Shown: in pieces, positions 43,619 through 53,403 of the stretch | How positions within the stretch are numbered: position 1 is the first letter of the stretch | How the letters are laid out: each line of letters begins with the position of its first letter | Assembly (NCBI RefSeq): GCF_944380985.1 | Contig: NZ_CALWJJ010000007.1 | Span: 43,872-107,871, forward strand | Source of the DNA: an uncultured Agathobaculum sp. | GTDB taxonomy: Bacteria; Bacillota; Clostridia; Oscillospirales; Butyricicoccaceae | Direction: 5' to 3' | Length of the DNA: 64,000 bases | The notes under the pieces: model-generated | Database searches by the model: none | Told to the model about the DNA's origin: nothing | The model's input: the letters and a program-made list of their open reading frames with translations, nothing else | Position numbers and translations under genes: made by a program

Positions 43619-44800
43619 TCAAAACACCTCTTTCATGATGGTCAGCGCCTCATCCATCTCGGCCTTGGTAATGGTTAGCGGCGGCAGCAGACGAACTGCA
43701 TTTTTGCCCGCTGTAATCGCAAGTACACCATTTTCGATCAACTTGTTTGCAAAAGCGGTGTGCTTGCCATCCTCTACGATGACGCCAAGCATCAGCCCCA
43801 TGCCGCGCACACCGAGAATATGCGGCGAGCCGAGCGCAAGAATGCCGTTTTTCAGATATTCGCCTTTTTCCCTTACCTGCGCAAGGAACTGCTCATCGCC
43901 CACGGTATCGAGTACCGCGTTTGCAGCCGCGCATACAAGCGGCGTGCCGCCAAACGTGGTCGCATGCGTGCCGGGGCCGAGCACATCCGCACAGTTTTCC
44001 GCCGCGAGCACCGCACCGATGGGCACGCCGCCACCCAGCCCCTTGGCCATGGTGACAACGTCTGGCCGGATGCCGTACTGCTGAAAACAAAACAGGCTGC
44101 CTGTACGGCCGATGCCGGTCTGCACCTCGTCGATGATAAGCAGCATGTCTTTTTCGCGGCAAAGCGTCTCAACCTGCCGGACAAATTCCCGGTCAAGCGG
44201 CAGCACGCCGCCCTCGCCTTGGATAAGCTCCATCATGATCGCGCAGGCCGTCTCGTCCGCCTTACGGCGCAGCGCGTCAAAATCGTTCGCCGGCGCATAG
44301 TCAAAACCCTCGGTAAAGGGGAAAAAGTAGTCATGGAAGCGTTCCTGTCCGGTGGCCTTAAGCGTGGTCACCGTGCGGCCATGAAACGAGTTGATGAGCG
44401 TTACAATCTTATATCGCCCTTCGCCGTATTTGTCAAAAGAATACTTGCGTGCAAGCTTAATTGCACCCTCGTTGGCCTCCGCGCCCGAATTTGCAAAAAA
44501 CACCTTGCCGTTTAAGTTCGTTTTTTCGACGAGTTTTCTCGCAACCTCAATCATCGGCGCGGTCGTAAACAGGTTGGATGCATGCATCAGCTTGTGGGCC
44601 TGCGCAGTGATTGCATCAATGATGGCCTGATTATTATAGCCCATGCAGTTGACGCCGATGCCCGAGGCAAGATCAATGTATTTTTTGCCCGCTACATCCC
44701 ACAGAGTCGCACCCTCACCATGGTCAAGCGCGATCGGAAAGCGGCCGTAGGTGTTCATCACATACTTGCTTTCCTCAGCTTTTAGTTGTTGATAGGTCAT
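43619..44800 (-). CDS. argD: Acetylornithine aminotransferase
   Basis: 393-residue class III PLP aminotransferase making N-acetylornithine. FANSGAEANEGAIKLARK near residue 100, the PLP-contact LLIIDEVQTGIGRTG near 210, and the lysine loop TMAKGLGGGVPIGA near 245 are intact. It starts 16 bp after argB behind GAGGGAA. Confidence 0.95.
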   Translation of the reverse strand: MTYQQLKAEESKYVMNTYGRFPIALDHGEGATLWDVAGKKYIDLASGIGVNCMGYNNQAIIDAITAQAHKLMHASNLFTTAPMIEVARKLVEKTNLNGKVFFANSGAEANEGAIKLARKYSFDKYGEGRYKIVTLINSFHGRTVTTLKATGQERFHDYFFPFTEGFDYAPANDFDALRRKADETACAIMMELIQGEGGVLPLDREFVRQVETLCREKDMLLIIDEVQTGIGRTGSLFCFQQYGIRPDVVTMAKGLGGGVPIGAVLAAENCADVLGPGTHATTFGGTPLVCAAANAVLDTVGDEQFLAQVREKGEYLKNGILALGSPHILGVRGMGLMLGVIVEDGKHTAFANKLIENGVLAITAGKNAVRLLPPLTITKAEMDEALTIMKEVF

Positions 44801-44816
44801 TTCCCTCGCTTCTTTC

Positions 44817-45689
44817 TCACTGGAACATCGTGCCGACGCCCACTTTGGATAGTAATTCGATCAGAATGGAGTGCTTGACGCGGCCGTCCTGTATATTGGC
44901 CTGATCTACGCCCTTGCGCACCGCCTCAACACAGCAATCCACCTTGGGGATCATACCGCCTGTGATGACACCGTCGCGCATCAGACGCGGTACCTCGGAC
45001 ACCTTAAGGTTGGTTAGCAGAGTTGACTCGTCATCTGGGTCGAGCATGAGGCCGCGCACATCGGTCAACAGGATCAGCTTTTTTGCTTTCAGCGCCACCG
45101 CAAGCTTGCAAGCCGCAGTATCGGCGTTGATGTTGTAGTTGGTCTCATCGTCGATGCCCTGCGCAACGGTTGAGACAACCGGGATATACCCTTGCTCAAG
45201 CATATCAATAACAGGAGCGGGATCGACATCCACAATGTCGCCCACGTAGCCGTAGTCAGTGCCTGTGCGGTCGGTCAGGCGGCGAGCCTGGAACAAACCG
45301 CCGTCCATCCCGCCAAGGCCGATGCCGCGTCCGCCCGCCTTTTGTAGCAACGTGACGAGACCTTTATTTACCTTGCCGCACAACACCATTTGAACGATGT
45401 CCATGGTTTCACGGTCGGTATAGCGCAGACCGTTGACAAAACGCGACTCCTTGCCGATCTTTTTGAGCATATCCGAAATTTCCGGCCCGCCGCCGTGCAC
45501 CACGACCACCTTGACGCCAACCAAGTTAAGCAGCACCAGGTCGTGGATGACCGCATCTTTAAGCTCCCCGTTAATCATAGCGTTGCCACCATACTTGACA
45601 ACGACTGTCTGCCCGTAATACTTCTGTATAAACGGCAGGGCTTCAACCAGTATCTTGGCTCGCAGCTCTGCATCCAATTGTATATCCAT
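44817..45689 (-). CDS. argB: Acetylglutamate kinase
   Basis: 290-residue amino-acid kinase. VVVKYGGNAM at about residue 30, VVVHGGGPEIS near 65, INADTAACKLAVAL near 190 and GGMIPKVDCC near 250 mark the active site. Arginine-sensitive forms have an N-terminal helix of the kind seen here (ELRAKILVEALPFIQKYYG), so feedback inhibition by arginine is likely. Confidence 0.96.
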   Translation of the reverse strand: MDIQLDAELRAKILVEALPFIQKYYGQTVVVKYGGNAMINGELKDAVIHDLVLLNLVGVKVVVVHGGGPEISDMLKKIGKESRFVNGLRYTDRETMDIVQMVLCGKVNKGLVTLLQKAGGRGIGLGGMDGGLFQARRLTDRTGTDYGYVGDIVDVDPAPVIDMLEQGYIPVVSTVAQGIDDETNYNINADTAACKLAVALKAKKLILLTDVRGLMLDPDDESTLLTNLKVSEVPRLMRDGVITGGMIPKVDCCVEAVRKGVDQANIQDGRVKHSILIELLSKVGVGTMFQ

Positions 45690-45830
45690 GTCATTCGTCC
45701 TTTACATGAGATCATGTTGTGCTGTACAGGCTTTGCCTGAGCAAGTTTACGCCGGCAAGGCGCTGCAAACTGACGCGTACAAAGGTACGCAACAAGCGAC
45801 CGGCGTCGGATCACGCACATTAGCGCAGCT
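45690..45830 (-). other. Structured intercistronic region between argJ and argB
   Basis: 141 bp without a gene. A nested imperfect hairpin spans 45751-45804 (outer GCCGG/CCGGC, middle CGCT/AGCG, inner GCGTAC-AAAG-GTACGC). It has no U-run, so it is not an ordinary terminator. It may set relative expression within the operon or be a dispersed intergenic repeat. Confidence 0.5.
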
Positions 45831-47039
45831 TTAGGTGCGGTAGTCCCCGTTGATCTTGACATAATCATATGTCAGATCGCAGCCCCACGCGGTCGCGCAA
45901 CACTCGCCCTCGCCGACGTTCACTTCAATGACGACCTCGCTCTCGCTGAGCACTTTTTTTGCAAGGGCCTCGTCAAAGTCGAGTGCCGCGCCCTTTTCAC
46001 ACACTGTCACGCTGCCCGCAGCCGAGGTAAACGCCACGGTGACGTATTCCGGGCGGAACGGAGCCTTGGAGTAGCCCATCGCACACAGCACGCGCCCCCA
46101 GTTAGCATCCGCTCCGAACATGGCTGCCTTGACGAGGTTTGATCCAACGACCGCCTTGGCAAGCCGCTCAGCCACCTCCTCAGAGCGGGAGTTGCTAACC
46201 GTACAGGTGACAAGCTTACTCGCGCCCTCGCCATCTGCCGCAATCTGTCGCGCCAGACGGGTATTGACCTCGTTTAGCGCTTTGCAGAACGCCTGATAAT
46301 CTTCATCCTGCCACTCGATCAGCGCGTTGCCCGCCGCACCGTTGGCCAGTACGACGCACATGTCATTGGTCGAAGTATCGCCGTCCACCGTAACGCGGTT
46401 ATAGGTCTTGCGGACGTTGTCCTGCAATGCTTCGGTCAACATTTCGTGCGTGATCGCACAGTCTGTCGTCAGAAAGGCGAGCATGGTACCCATGTTCGGA
46501 TGAATCATGCCGCTGCCTTTGCAGATGCCGCCGATACGGCAGGTTCTGCCGCTAACGGTAAACTCGACCGCCGCTGTCTTTGGTCTGGTATCGGTCGTCA
46601 TGATGGCAAGGTTCGCCTGCGCCGAACCGTTTTCGGTTAGCTTGATCTCGGATAAGTGCGCCTCGATGCACTCGACCGGCAGACGCTGGCCGATCACGCC
46701 GGTCGAGGCGACAACAATATCATCCTCGTCCACACCGAGTACATGGGCCGCCGCTTTTGCCATACGGCGGGCGTTTTCCATGCCGTCTGGCGCGCAGGCG
46801 TTAGCGTTGCCCGCGTTTGCCACGATCGCACGCGCTACGCCGTTTTCCAGGTGCTCCATTGTGACGTAAATCGGCGCAGCCTTGACGCGGTTCATGGTAT
46901 AAACCGCTGCGGCCGTACACTCGCATGCACTGAAAATGATTGCAGTATCGTCCTGTGCACGGCTGTCCTTGATGCCGCTGCGGATACTGCCCGCAGTAAA
47001 TCCCTGTGCGGCACACACACCGCCGTCGATGATCTTCAT
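45831..47039 (-). CDS. argJ: Bifunctional ornithine acetyltransferase/N-acetylglutamate synthase
   Basis: 402-residue precursor that self-cleaves into alpha and beta chains. The cleavage site is the conserved Thr in MGTMLAFLTTD near residue 180; KGSGMIHPNMG precedes it. STNDMCVVLANG and GANWGRVLCAMGYS belong to the beta chain. Having argJ with no separate argA or argE in view indicates the cyclic acetyl-recycling route. Confidence 0.96.
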   Translation of the reverse strand: MKIIDGGVCAAQGFTAGSIRSGIKDSRAQDDTAIIFSACECTAAAVYTMNRVKAAPIYVTMEHLENGVARAIVANAGNANACAPDGMENARRMAKAAAHVLGVDEDDIVVASTGVIGQRLPVECIEAHLSEIKLTENGSAQANLAIMTTDTRPKTAAVEFTVSGRTCRIGGICKGSGMIHPNMGTMLAFLTTDCAITHEMLTEALQDNVRKTYNRVTVDGDTSTNDMCVVLANGAAGNALIEWQDEDYQAFCKALNEVNTRLARQIAADGEGASKLVTCTVSNSRSEEVAERLAKAVVGSNLVKAAMFGADANWGRVLCAMGYSKAPFRPEYVTVAFTSAAGSVTVCEKGAALDFDEALAKKVLSESEVVIEVNVGEGECCATAWGCDLTYDYVKINGDYRT

Positions 47040-47090
47040 AGGTTCCTCCCTATCGTGCGGAAAGGGCGCCGACCCTTCCGGTTATTTCGC

Positions 47091-48011
47091 TCAAAGCGCT
47101 AGCCCAGCGGTCTCGTCCAGGCCAAGCATGATGTTCATATTCTGCACCGCCGCGCCTGAAGCCCCTTTGCCTAGGTTGTCAAACAGCGCGATAACAATCG
47201 TCTGCTTCTGATGGCCGCACACGATTAGCCGGAGGCTGTCTCGCCCCGCAAGTGTGTCCGCGTAAACCGCCGGCGCTTCGCCGCCAAGCGGCGCGACAGA
47301 AACTAGCTTCTGACCCTCGTAGTGCCTTGCAAGCACATCGTGCACACGCTGCGCGTCCACGCCTGGCAGCATGACGGTGGTCGCCATGCCCTTATAATAA
47401 TCGCCCACAACGGGCACAAACACGGGCGGCTGCGACAGGCCGCAGACATAAGCCATCTCGGGCAGATGCTTGTGGCGCAGGTTAAGGCCATAGATGCGGG
47501 CCGAGCCGAGCCGCGTATCGCGGCCCGCGTCCTCATATTCGGCGATCATCTTTTTACCGCCGCCCGAAAAGCCGGTCAGCGACGAGCAGGCAAAGGCAAA
47601 GTCTGTGCTCACCACGTCGCGCGCGACAAGCGGATACGCACACGCGATAAACCCGCTCGCATGACAGCCGGGATTGGTCACCCGCTTTGACTGCTCGATT
47701 GCCGCGCGGTGTGCGCGCGATAGCTCGGCAAAACCGTAATCCCAGTCTGGATCCACGCGGTGCGCGGTTGAGGCGTCAATCACGCGAGTGGCCGGGTTTT
47801 CGATGAGTGCAACGGCCTCTATCGCTGCCGCATCCGGCAGGCATAGAAACACAATATCCGCCGCATTTAGATACTTACGGCGCTCGTTTGCATCCTTACG
47901 TTTATCTTCATCAATCAGCAGTAGCTCGAGGTCTTCCCGCGCGCTGATACGCTCATAGATTTGCAGGCCGGTCGTACCCTCTTTACCGTCGATATATACC
48001 TTTGGTTTCAT
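47091..48011 (-). CDS. argC: N-acetyl-gamma-glutamyl-phosphate reductase, short (type 2) form
   Basis: 306-residue NADPH-dependent reductase. VYIDGKEGTTGLQIYERI is the N-terminal motif of the short ArgC class (about 310 residues rather than 340-350). VIDASTAHR and the catalytic cysteine in NPGCHASG near residue 115 follow, with histidine in LNLRHKHLPEM. It lies 18 bp after argH. Confidence 0.93.
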   Translation of the reverse strand: MKPKVYIDGKEGTTGLQIYERISAREDLELLLIDEDKRKDANERRKYLNAADIVFLCLPDAAAIEAVALIENPATRVIDASTAHRVDPDWDYGFAELSRAHRAAIEQSKRVTNPGCHASGFIACAYPLVARDVVSTDFAFACSSLTGFSGGGKKMIAEYEDAGRDTRLGSARIYGLNLRHKHLPEMAYVCGLSQPPVFVPVVGDYYKGMATTVMLPGVDAQRVHDVLARHYEGQKLVSVAPLGGEAPAVYADTLAGRDSLRLIVCGHQKQTIVIALFDNLGKGASGAAVQNMNIMLGLDETAGLAL

Positions 48012-48029
48012 GCGCCACTTCCCTCGCCG

Positions 48030-49424
48030 TTACGCATTTGCCGTTTCGACATCCGCAATGAACTGCTCAATCTTGTCAATCTGGCGGGTGACCTCCTGCG
48101 GCGCCGGGCCGCCGATCACCTTGCGTTCGGCCACGCAGGTGCGCAGGTCAAGCGCATCGTACACATCATCGCCGAATTTATCTGAGATCGCGGCAAAGTC
48201 GCGCATGGTCATGGTCTCAAGCGTCTCGTCCGCCTTGATGCACTGGTTGACTAGACGGCCGACCGTCTTATACGCATCGCGAAACGGCATGCCCTTTTTG
48301 GTCAGATAGTCCGCGCAGTCCGTCGCGTTGATAAAACCCGTGGACGCCGCCTTGCGCATATTATCCCGCCGCAGCGTCATGGTAGAGAACATAGGTGTGA
48401 ATACCTCAAGGCACTGTTTTGCCGTGTCAATCGCGCCAAACACGGCCTCCTTATCCTCCTGCATATCCTTATTGTAAGCAAGCGGCAAGCCCTTGAGCAC
48501 AGTCAACATGGCTGTCAGGCTGCCATAGACGCGGCCGGTCTTGCCGCGGATCAGCTCGCACACGTCCGGATTCTTTTTCTGCGGCATGATGGATGAGCCG
48601 GTCGAATATGCGTCGTCCAGCTCGACGAACTTAAACTCCCACGAGCACCAGGAGATAATCTCTTCAGACAGGCGCGATAGATGCATCATCAGGATGGACA
48701 ACGCGCTGAGCAGCTCAACGCAGTAGTCTCGATCGGACACACCATCGAGCGAATTATCAGTCAGACGGGCAAAGCCCAGCTGCTGGCGGACAAACTCTCG
48801 GTCGATCGGATAGGTGGTCGAGGCAAGCGCGCCCGAGCCAAGCGGCATCTCGTCCATGCGCTCGCAGCAGTCCTGCAGACGGGTGATGTCGCGCTTGAGC
48901 ATGTTGGCATACGCCATCATATAGTGCGCAAATGTGGTTGGCTGGGCGCGCTGCAGATGCGTATAACCCGGCATGACCGCATCCAGATTTTCGCGGCTCT
49001 TCTTGGTTAGCGCCCTCATGAACGTGCAGATCATCGAGATCAGCGCGCCGATCTCCTTTTTGACATACATGCGCATGTCAAGCGCGACCTGATCGTTGCG
49101 CGAACGACCGGTATGCAGGCGCTTGCCCGTGTCGCCGATGCGCTCGGTCAGCAGCTGCTCGATGTTCATATGGATGTCCTCATAGTCGAGCGAGAACTCC
49201 ACCTTGCCGTCCTCGATGTCATGCAGAATGCCTTTTAGACCCTCGACGATCTTTTCGGCCTCGTGCGGCTCGATGATGCCCTGCTTGCCCAGCATGGTCG
49301 CGTGCGCGATCGAGCCGGTAATGTCTTCCTTATACAGACGGCAGTCAAACAGAATGGACGAGTTAAAATCGTTTACCACCAGGTCGGTCTCCTTCTGAAA
49401 CCGCCCTGCCCATAACTTTGCCAT
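48030..49424 (-). CDS. argH: Argininosuccinate lyase
   Basis: 464-residue fumarase-superfamily enzyme releasing arginine and fumarate. GRSRNDQVALDMRM near residue 110, GYTHLQRAQPTTFAHY near 158 and the signature GSSIMPQKKNPD near 280 are all present. It is the second gene of the arginine operon, 135 bp after argG. Confidence 0.97.
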   Translation of the reverse strand: MAKLWAGRFQKETDLVVNDFNSSILFDCRLYKEDITGSIAHATMLGKQGIIEPHEAEKIVEGLKGILHDIEDGKVEFSLDYEDIHMNIEQLLTERIGDTGKRLHTGRSRNDQVALDMRMYVKKEIGALISMICTFMRALTKKSRENLDAVMPGYTHLQRAQPTTFAHYMMAYANMLKRDITRLQDCCERMDEMPLGSGALASTTYPIDREFVRQQLGFARLTDNSLDGVSDRDYCVELLSALSILMMHLSRLSEEIISWCSWEFKFVELDDAYSTGSSIMPQKKNPDVCELIRGKTGRVYGSLTAMLTVLKGLPLAYNKDMQEDKEAVFGAIDTAKQCLEVFTPMFSTMTLRRDNMRKAASTGFINATDCADYLTKKGMPFRDAYKTVGRLVNQCIKADETLETMTMRDFAAISDKFGDDVYDALDLRTCVAERKVIGGPAPQEVTRQIDKIEQFIADVETANA

Positions 49425-49484
49425 AGCTTAAATCCTCACTTTTTTCAAACAGAAGGCTGCCGGAAAATAGAAGCAATACGGCAG

Positions 49485-49516
49485 GGCGCGCCGGACCTCA
49501 TGGACCGGCGCGCGCC
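49485..49516 (-). other. GC-rich hairpin between argG and argH
   Basis: GGCGCGCCGG paired with CCGGCGCGCGCC across a 10-nt loop, without a U-run. Likely an mRNA-stabilising or processing element rather than a terminator. Confidence 0.55.
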
Positions 49517-49559
49517 GCGTGGCTGATTGCTCTGTTTCCGTTTGCCGCATACCCTGGAC

Positions 49560-50810
49560 TTACTCGACCGGTGGGAAGTGCTCGCCAGTCTTGTCAAACA
49601 GCATCTGGTCGCCCAGTGCGCGCACCTTAAGCGGCAGGCCAAATAGATTGATAAAGCCCGCGGAATCAGCCTGATCGTAGCAGTCGTCCTCATTGAAGGT
49701 CGCCATGTCCTCAGAGTACAGACTGTACGGCGAAGTGACCGACGCCGGAATAATATTACCCTTGTAGAGCTTGAGCTTGACATCGCCCGTGACGGTCTCC
49801 TGCGTTACGTCGACAAACGCGGAGAGCGCCTTGCGCAGCGGCGTATACCACTGGCCGTTGTAGACGATCTCACCGAACTTCATTGCGACCTGCGCCTTGT
49901 AGTGCGCGGTCTCCTTATCGAGCGTGATCTCCTCAAGCTTCTGGTGCGCCGCATACAGCACCGCGCCGCCCGGGGTCTCATAAACGCCGCGGCTCTTCAT
50001 GCCGACTAGGCGGTTTTCGACAATATCGAGGATGCCGATACCGTTCTCGCCGCCAAGTTTGTTGAGCGTTTCGATGATTGCAACCGTGTCCATCTGCTCG
50101 CCGTCAACCGCGGTCGGCACGCCTTTTTCAAAGTGAATGGTAACATAGGTCGGCCTGTCGGGCGCCATCTCGGGTGATACGCCCAGCTCGAGAAAGCCCG
50201 GACGGTTGATCGGCGCCTCATTGGAGGGCAGCTCGAGATCGAGACCCTCATGGCTTAAATGCCACAGGTTCTTATCCTTGGAATAGTTGGTTTCCTTGCT
50301 GATCTTGAGCGGAATATTGTGCGCCTCGGCGTAAGCGATCTCTTTCTCGCGGGAGTTCAGCTCCCAAAAACGCCACGGGGCGATGATGTCCATCTGCGGA
50401 GCGAAAGCATGAATCGCCAGCTCAAAACGCACCTGATCGTTGCCTTTGCCGGTGCAGCCATGGCAGATCGCATCTGCACCCTCTTTGAGTGCGATCTCGA
50501 CAATGCGCTTTGCAATGATCGGACGCGCAAACGAGGTGCCGAGTAAGTACTGCTCGTAGGTCGCGCCGGCTTTCATAGTGGGGATAATATAATCGTTTAC
50601 AAACTCCTTTGTCAAATCCTCAATATACAGCTTGGACGCACCCGTTTTGAGCGCCTTTTCCTCAAGCCCGTCCAGCTCGGTGCCCTGTCCGACATTGCCC
50701 GATACCGCGATAACCTCGCAGCCATAGTGCTCCTTAAGCCACGGGATCAGCACCGAGGTATCCAGCCCGCCGGAATAGGCCAAAACCACCTTATTATACT
50801 TCTTTTCCAT
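49560..50810 (-). CDS. argG: Argininosuccinate synthase
   Basis: 416-residue ATP-dependent ligase joining citrulline and aspartate. N-terminal P-loop [31 protein letters not shown] near residue 115, and APWRFWEL are conserved. The start at 50810 has GGAGG 9 bp upstream. It is the first gene of argGHCJBDF, behind a sigma-A promoter and a probable ArgR site. Confidence 0.97.
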   Translation of the reverse strand: MEKKYNKVVLAYSGGLDTSVLIPWLKEHYGCEVIAVSGNVGQGTELDGLEEKALKTGASKLYIEDLTKEFVNDYIIPTMKAGATYEQYLLGTSFARPIIAKRIVEIALKEGADAICHGCTGKGNDQVRFELAIHAFAPQMDIIAPWRFWELNSREKEIAYAEAHNIPLKISKETNYSKDKNLWHLSHEGLDLELPSNEAPINRPGFLELGVSPEMAPDRPTYVTIHFEKGVPTAVDGEQMDTVAIIETLNKLGGENGIGILDIVENRLVGMKSRGVYETPGGAVLYAAHQKLEEITLDKETAHYKAQVAMKFGEIVYNGQWYTPLRKALSAFVDVTQETVTGDVKLKLYKGNIIPASVTSPYSLYSEDMATFNEDDCYDQADSAGFINLFGLPLKVRALGDQMLFDKTGEHFPPVE

Positions 50811-50851
50811 ATCTGCAAACCTCCGCATCTGTCGTTTTTTATGACCTGTTC

Positions 50852-50880
50852 ATTATACTCCCTATCCCTGTGTTTGGCAA
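50852..50880 (-). promoter_or_regulatory. Sigma-A promoter of the arginine operon
   Basis: TTGCCA, 17 bp, TATAAT on the minus strand, about 40 bp before argG. Confidence 0.75.
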
Positions 50881-50906
50881 GAAAAATTTATAATTATTTT
50901 ATATAT

Positions 50907-50920
50907 TGTATATTTATTCA
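50907..50920 (-). promoter_or_regulatory. Probable ArgR/AhrC box
   Basis: TGAATAAATATACA, close to the ARG box form TGAATWWWWATTCA, in an AT-rich stretch just upstream of the argG -35 box. It also lies upstream of the divergent pncB promoter. Confidence 0.45.
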
Positions 50921-50951
50921 ATATATGAATCATCCTGTTTGAAAGAAAAGC

Positions 50952-50980
50952 TTGCACTTTATGAGAAACAGTACTATTAT
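50952..50980 (+). promoter_or_regulatory. Sigma-A promoter of pncB
   Basis: TTGCAC, 17 bp, TATTAT, giving a leader of about 80 nt. Confidence 0.55.
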
Positions 50981-51065
50981 ATCTATAAATGCTCTGCGGC
51001 AAGACAAATGCAGAGGGTGAATAAAAGCGCATGCAATTCAAATGCGTAAAGGGGCGTATTCCGCA

Positions 51066-52508
51066 ATGACCGAAAAAAATCTGACAATGCTGACCGATTT
51101 TTACGAATTTACAATGGCGCACGGATATTTTGAAAAAGGGATAGCAAACCGGCGCGCGTATTTCGATATGTTCTTCCGCCGCGTGCCGGATGGCGGCGGT
51201 TACGCCGTGATGGCAGGGGTCGAGCAGCTGATCGACTATTTCAAAAACCTGCACTTTACCGATGAGGACATTGCCTATCTGCGCAGCCGAGACTGCTTTT
51301 CCGAGGCTTTTTTGGACTATCTGCGGCATTTTGAGTTCGCATGCGACGTTTGGGCTGTGCCTGAGGGCACGCCGGTATTTCCCGGCGAGCCGCTCGTTAC
51401 AGTTGCCGGCCCAATGATCCAGGCGCAATTTGTTGAAACCATGGTGCTGCTTACCATCAACCACCAGACGCTGATCGCCACCAAGGCCAGCCGCATCACC
51501 CGTGCGGCGCATGGGCGCACGGTGCTCGAATTCGGCTCGCGCCGCGCACAGGGGTACGACGGCGCGATCTACGGCGCGCGCGCGGCCTATGTCGGCGGCT
51601 GCCAGGGCACGGCCTGTGTCCTCGCCGACCGCGACTACAAGATCCCCGCAGGCGGCACAATGGCGCACTCCTGGGTACAAATGTTTGACAGCGAATACGA
51701 AGCTTTCCGGGCATATGCGGATATTTACCCTGACAACTGCATTTTTCTCGTCGATACCTACAATGTGCTCAAGAGCGGTGTGCCCAACGCGATCCGCGTA
51801 GCACGCGAGATGGTCGAGCAAAAGGGTGTTCGCCCGCGTGGCATCCGTCTGGATTCAGGCGACATCGCCTACCTTTCGATCGAGGCACGCAAGATGCTCG
51901 ATGAAGCCGGATTCCCGGATATGCAGATCATGGCCTCCAACTCGCTTGACGAGTACTTGGTACGCGAGCTGCTGGTGCAGGGCGCACAGATCGACTCCTT
52001 TGGCATCGGCGAGCGTCTAATTACCTCCAAATCCGAACCTGTGTTTGGTGGTGTGTACAAGCTTGCCGCGGTCGAAAACGAGGACGGCGAGATCGTGCCC
52101 AAGATCAAGGTGTCGGAAAATGTCGAAAAGATCACCACGCCGCACTTTAAGCAGGTCTACCGTCTTATTGACAATAAAACCGGCAAGGCGCTCGGCGATG
52201 TGCTGACCGTGTATGACGAGGAGATTGATCCCTCGCTGCCCTATGTGCTCTTTCATCCCATTCACACCTGGAAGCAGAAGATCGTGTCCGACTTTACCGT
52301 GCGCCCGCTGCGTGTGCGGCTGTTTGATCAAGGTAAATGCGTCTATCAAAGCCCTTCGATCAGCGAGATCCGCAGCTATTGCCTATCCGAGCTGGACACG
52401 CTGTGGGATCAGATCAAACGCTTTGAAAACCCGCAGACCTATTATGTCGATCTGTCCCTCAAGCTCTGGAACTGCAAAAACGAGCTGCTGGCTTCTTGCC
52501 GTATCTGA
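51066..52508 (+). CDS. pncB: Nicotinate phosphoribosyltransferase
   Basis: 480-residue enzyme of the NAD salvage pathway. MLTDFYEFTMAHGYFEKG at the N-terminus, EFGSRRAQGYDGAIYGARAAYVGG near residue 160, GTMAHSW near 200 and RLDSGDIAYLS near 265 are diagnostic; the histidine in GTMAHSW is the one phosphorylated by ATP. The start at 51066 has only a weak GGGG site 10 bp upstream. It is monocistronic. Confidence 0.94.
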   Translation: MTEKNLTMLTDFYEFTMAHGYFEKGIANRRAYFDMFFRRVPDGGGYAVMAGVEQLIDYFKNLHFTDEDIAYLRSRDCFSEAFLDYLRHFEFACDVWAVPEGTPVFPGEPLVTVAGPMIQAQFVETMVLLTINHQTLIATKASRITRAAHGRTVLEFGSRRAQGYDGAIYGARAAYVGGCQGTACVLADRDYKIPAGGTMAHSWVQMFDSEYEAFRAYADIYPDNCIFLVDTYNVLKSGVPNAIRVAREMVEQKGVRPRGIRLDSGDIAYLSIEARKMLDEAGFPDMQIMASNSLDEYLVRELLVQGAQIDSFGIGERLITSKSEPVFGGVYKLAAVENEDGEIVPKIKVSENVEKITTPHFKQVYRLIDNKTGKALGDVLTVYDEEIDPSLPYVLFHPIHTWKQKIVSDFTVRPLRVRLFDQGKCVYQSPSISEIRSYCLSELDTLWDQIKRFENPQTYYVDLSLKLWNCKNELLASCRI

Positions 52509-52528
52509 CCGCAAAGCAAATCAAGGCC

Positions 52529-52554
52529 AAACCGCCGCACCTGCGGCGGTTTTT
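52529..52554 (+). terminator. Terminator of pncB
   Basis: AACCGCCGCA/TGCGGCGGTT hairpin followed by TTT. Confidence 0.85.
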
Positions 52555-52636
52555 ACTATCGGCAGCAGACCCGCCGCCATATCATCTGTGCCGACGTTTG
52601 CCAACGCGGCACACCCGATTTTATCTAATTGCGTAT

Positions 52637-52665
52637 TTGACATGCGTTCCGTCCGGCGTTATACT
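52637..52665 (+). promoter_or_regulatory. Sigma-A promoter of the PadR operon
   Basis: TTGACA, 17 bp, TATACT, about 40 bp before the start codon. Confidence 0.8.
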
Positions 52666-52705
52666 GATAATACATCGAATGCCGAGGTATCCGGAGGTGC
52701 GTATC

Positions 52706-53056
52706 ATGCCCCGCAAGAAAACCGATCCGCTTTTTCCCGCCAGCAACACCATGCTGGTGCTTGCCATGCTGGAAGAGGGCGATAAATATGGCTATCAGAT
52801 CATCCGCGAGCTGGAATGCCGCTCAGACCAGACCTTTTCTATGAAAGAGGGTACGCTGTACCCTATTTTGCACAATCTTGAGGCGCACGGTGAGATCCGA
52901 TCCTATGAGCAGCCATCCGATGCCGGACGTCGCCGCCGGTATTACCGGCTGACCCGTCAGGGCGTCAAAACGCTGGCGCGCTGTCGTAAGGAATGGGCCG
53001 CCTTTTGCAGACAGTTCGGCAAAGTGGTCGGGGGTGAAGCATGTGTCCTCGGATGA
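52706..53056 (+). CDS. PadR-family transcriptional regulator
   Basis: 116-residue winged-helix repressor. NTMLVLAMLEEGDKYGYQIIREL and MKEGTLYPILHNLEAHGEIRSYE are the PadR signature; the C-terminal dimerisation helix is short. The ATG at 52706 has GGAGG 8 bp upstream. It overlaps the downstream permease-prefix gene by 23 bp, a pairing in which PadR normally represses the operon. Confidence 0.9.
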   Translation: MPRKKTDPLFPASNTMLVLAMLEEGDKYGYQIIRELECRSDQTFSMKEGTLYPILHNLEAHGEIRSYEQPSDAGRRRRYYRLTRQGVKTLARCRKEWAAFCRQFGKVVGGEACVLG

Positions 53057-53366
53057 GCGAATTGCCCGCTTTCTTGATGCGGTATGCCAGCACCTGTATT
53101 GGCCACCATACCGCGCACGGGTACGCCGTGAGTTGACCGACCATATCCTGTCCCACGCCGAGTATCTGCACGAGAGCCGCAGCTATGAGTGGGATGAGGC
53201 AGTCGATCGGGCGCTGCAATCGCTCGGCGAGCCGAACGAGCTTGGCCGCGCCCTGCGTCATGCGCGCTTTCCCCTGCTCTATGTGCTCTGCGTGCTGTTT
53301 ACCGGTGTGATATGGGCGGCTATTGCGGCCTGCATTGCCTATTTGCTGCTGCTTTTGATGCAATAA
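53034..53366 (+). CDS. Permease-prefix-domain membrane protein
   Basis: 110 residues. The first 75 are a helical, charged 'permease prefix' domain (RIARFLDAVCQHLYWPPYRARVRRELTDHILSH) of the type found at the N-terminus of PadR-linked permeases; residues 80-108 are a single membrane segment. The permease normally fused to it is absent: the gene ends before a terminator. Start GTG at 53034; a second in-frame GTG lies 9 bp downstream. Confidence 0.75.
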   Translation: MKHVSSDERIARFLDAVCQHLYWPPYRARVRRELTDHILSHAEYLHESRSYEWDEAVDRALQSLGEPNELGRALRHARFPLLYVLCVLFTGVIWAAIAACIAYLLLLLMQ

Positions 53367-53403
53367 AAGCGTTCTGCACCTTGCCATGCAGAACGCTTTT
53401 TTA
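53364..53403. terminator. Bidirectional terminator between the PadR operon and thrE genes
   Basis: AAAAGCGTTCTGCA/TGCAGAACGCTTTT hairpin with an 8-nt loop and T-runs on both strands. Confidence 0.9.
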
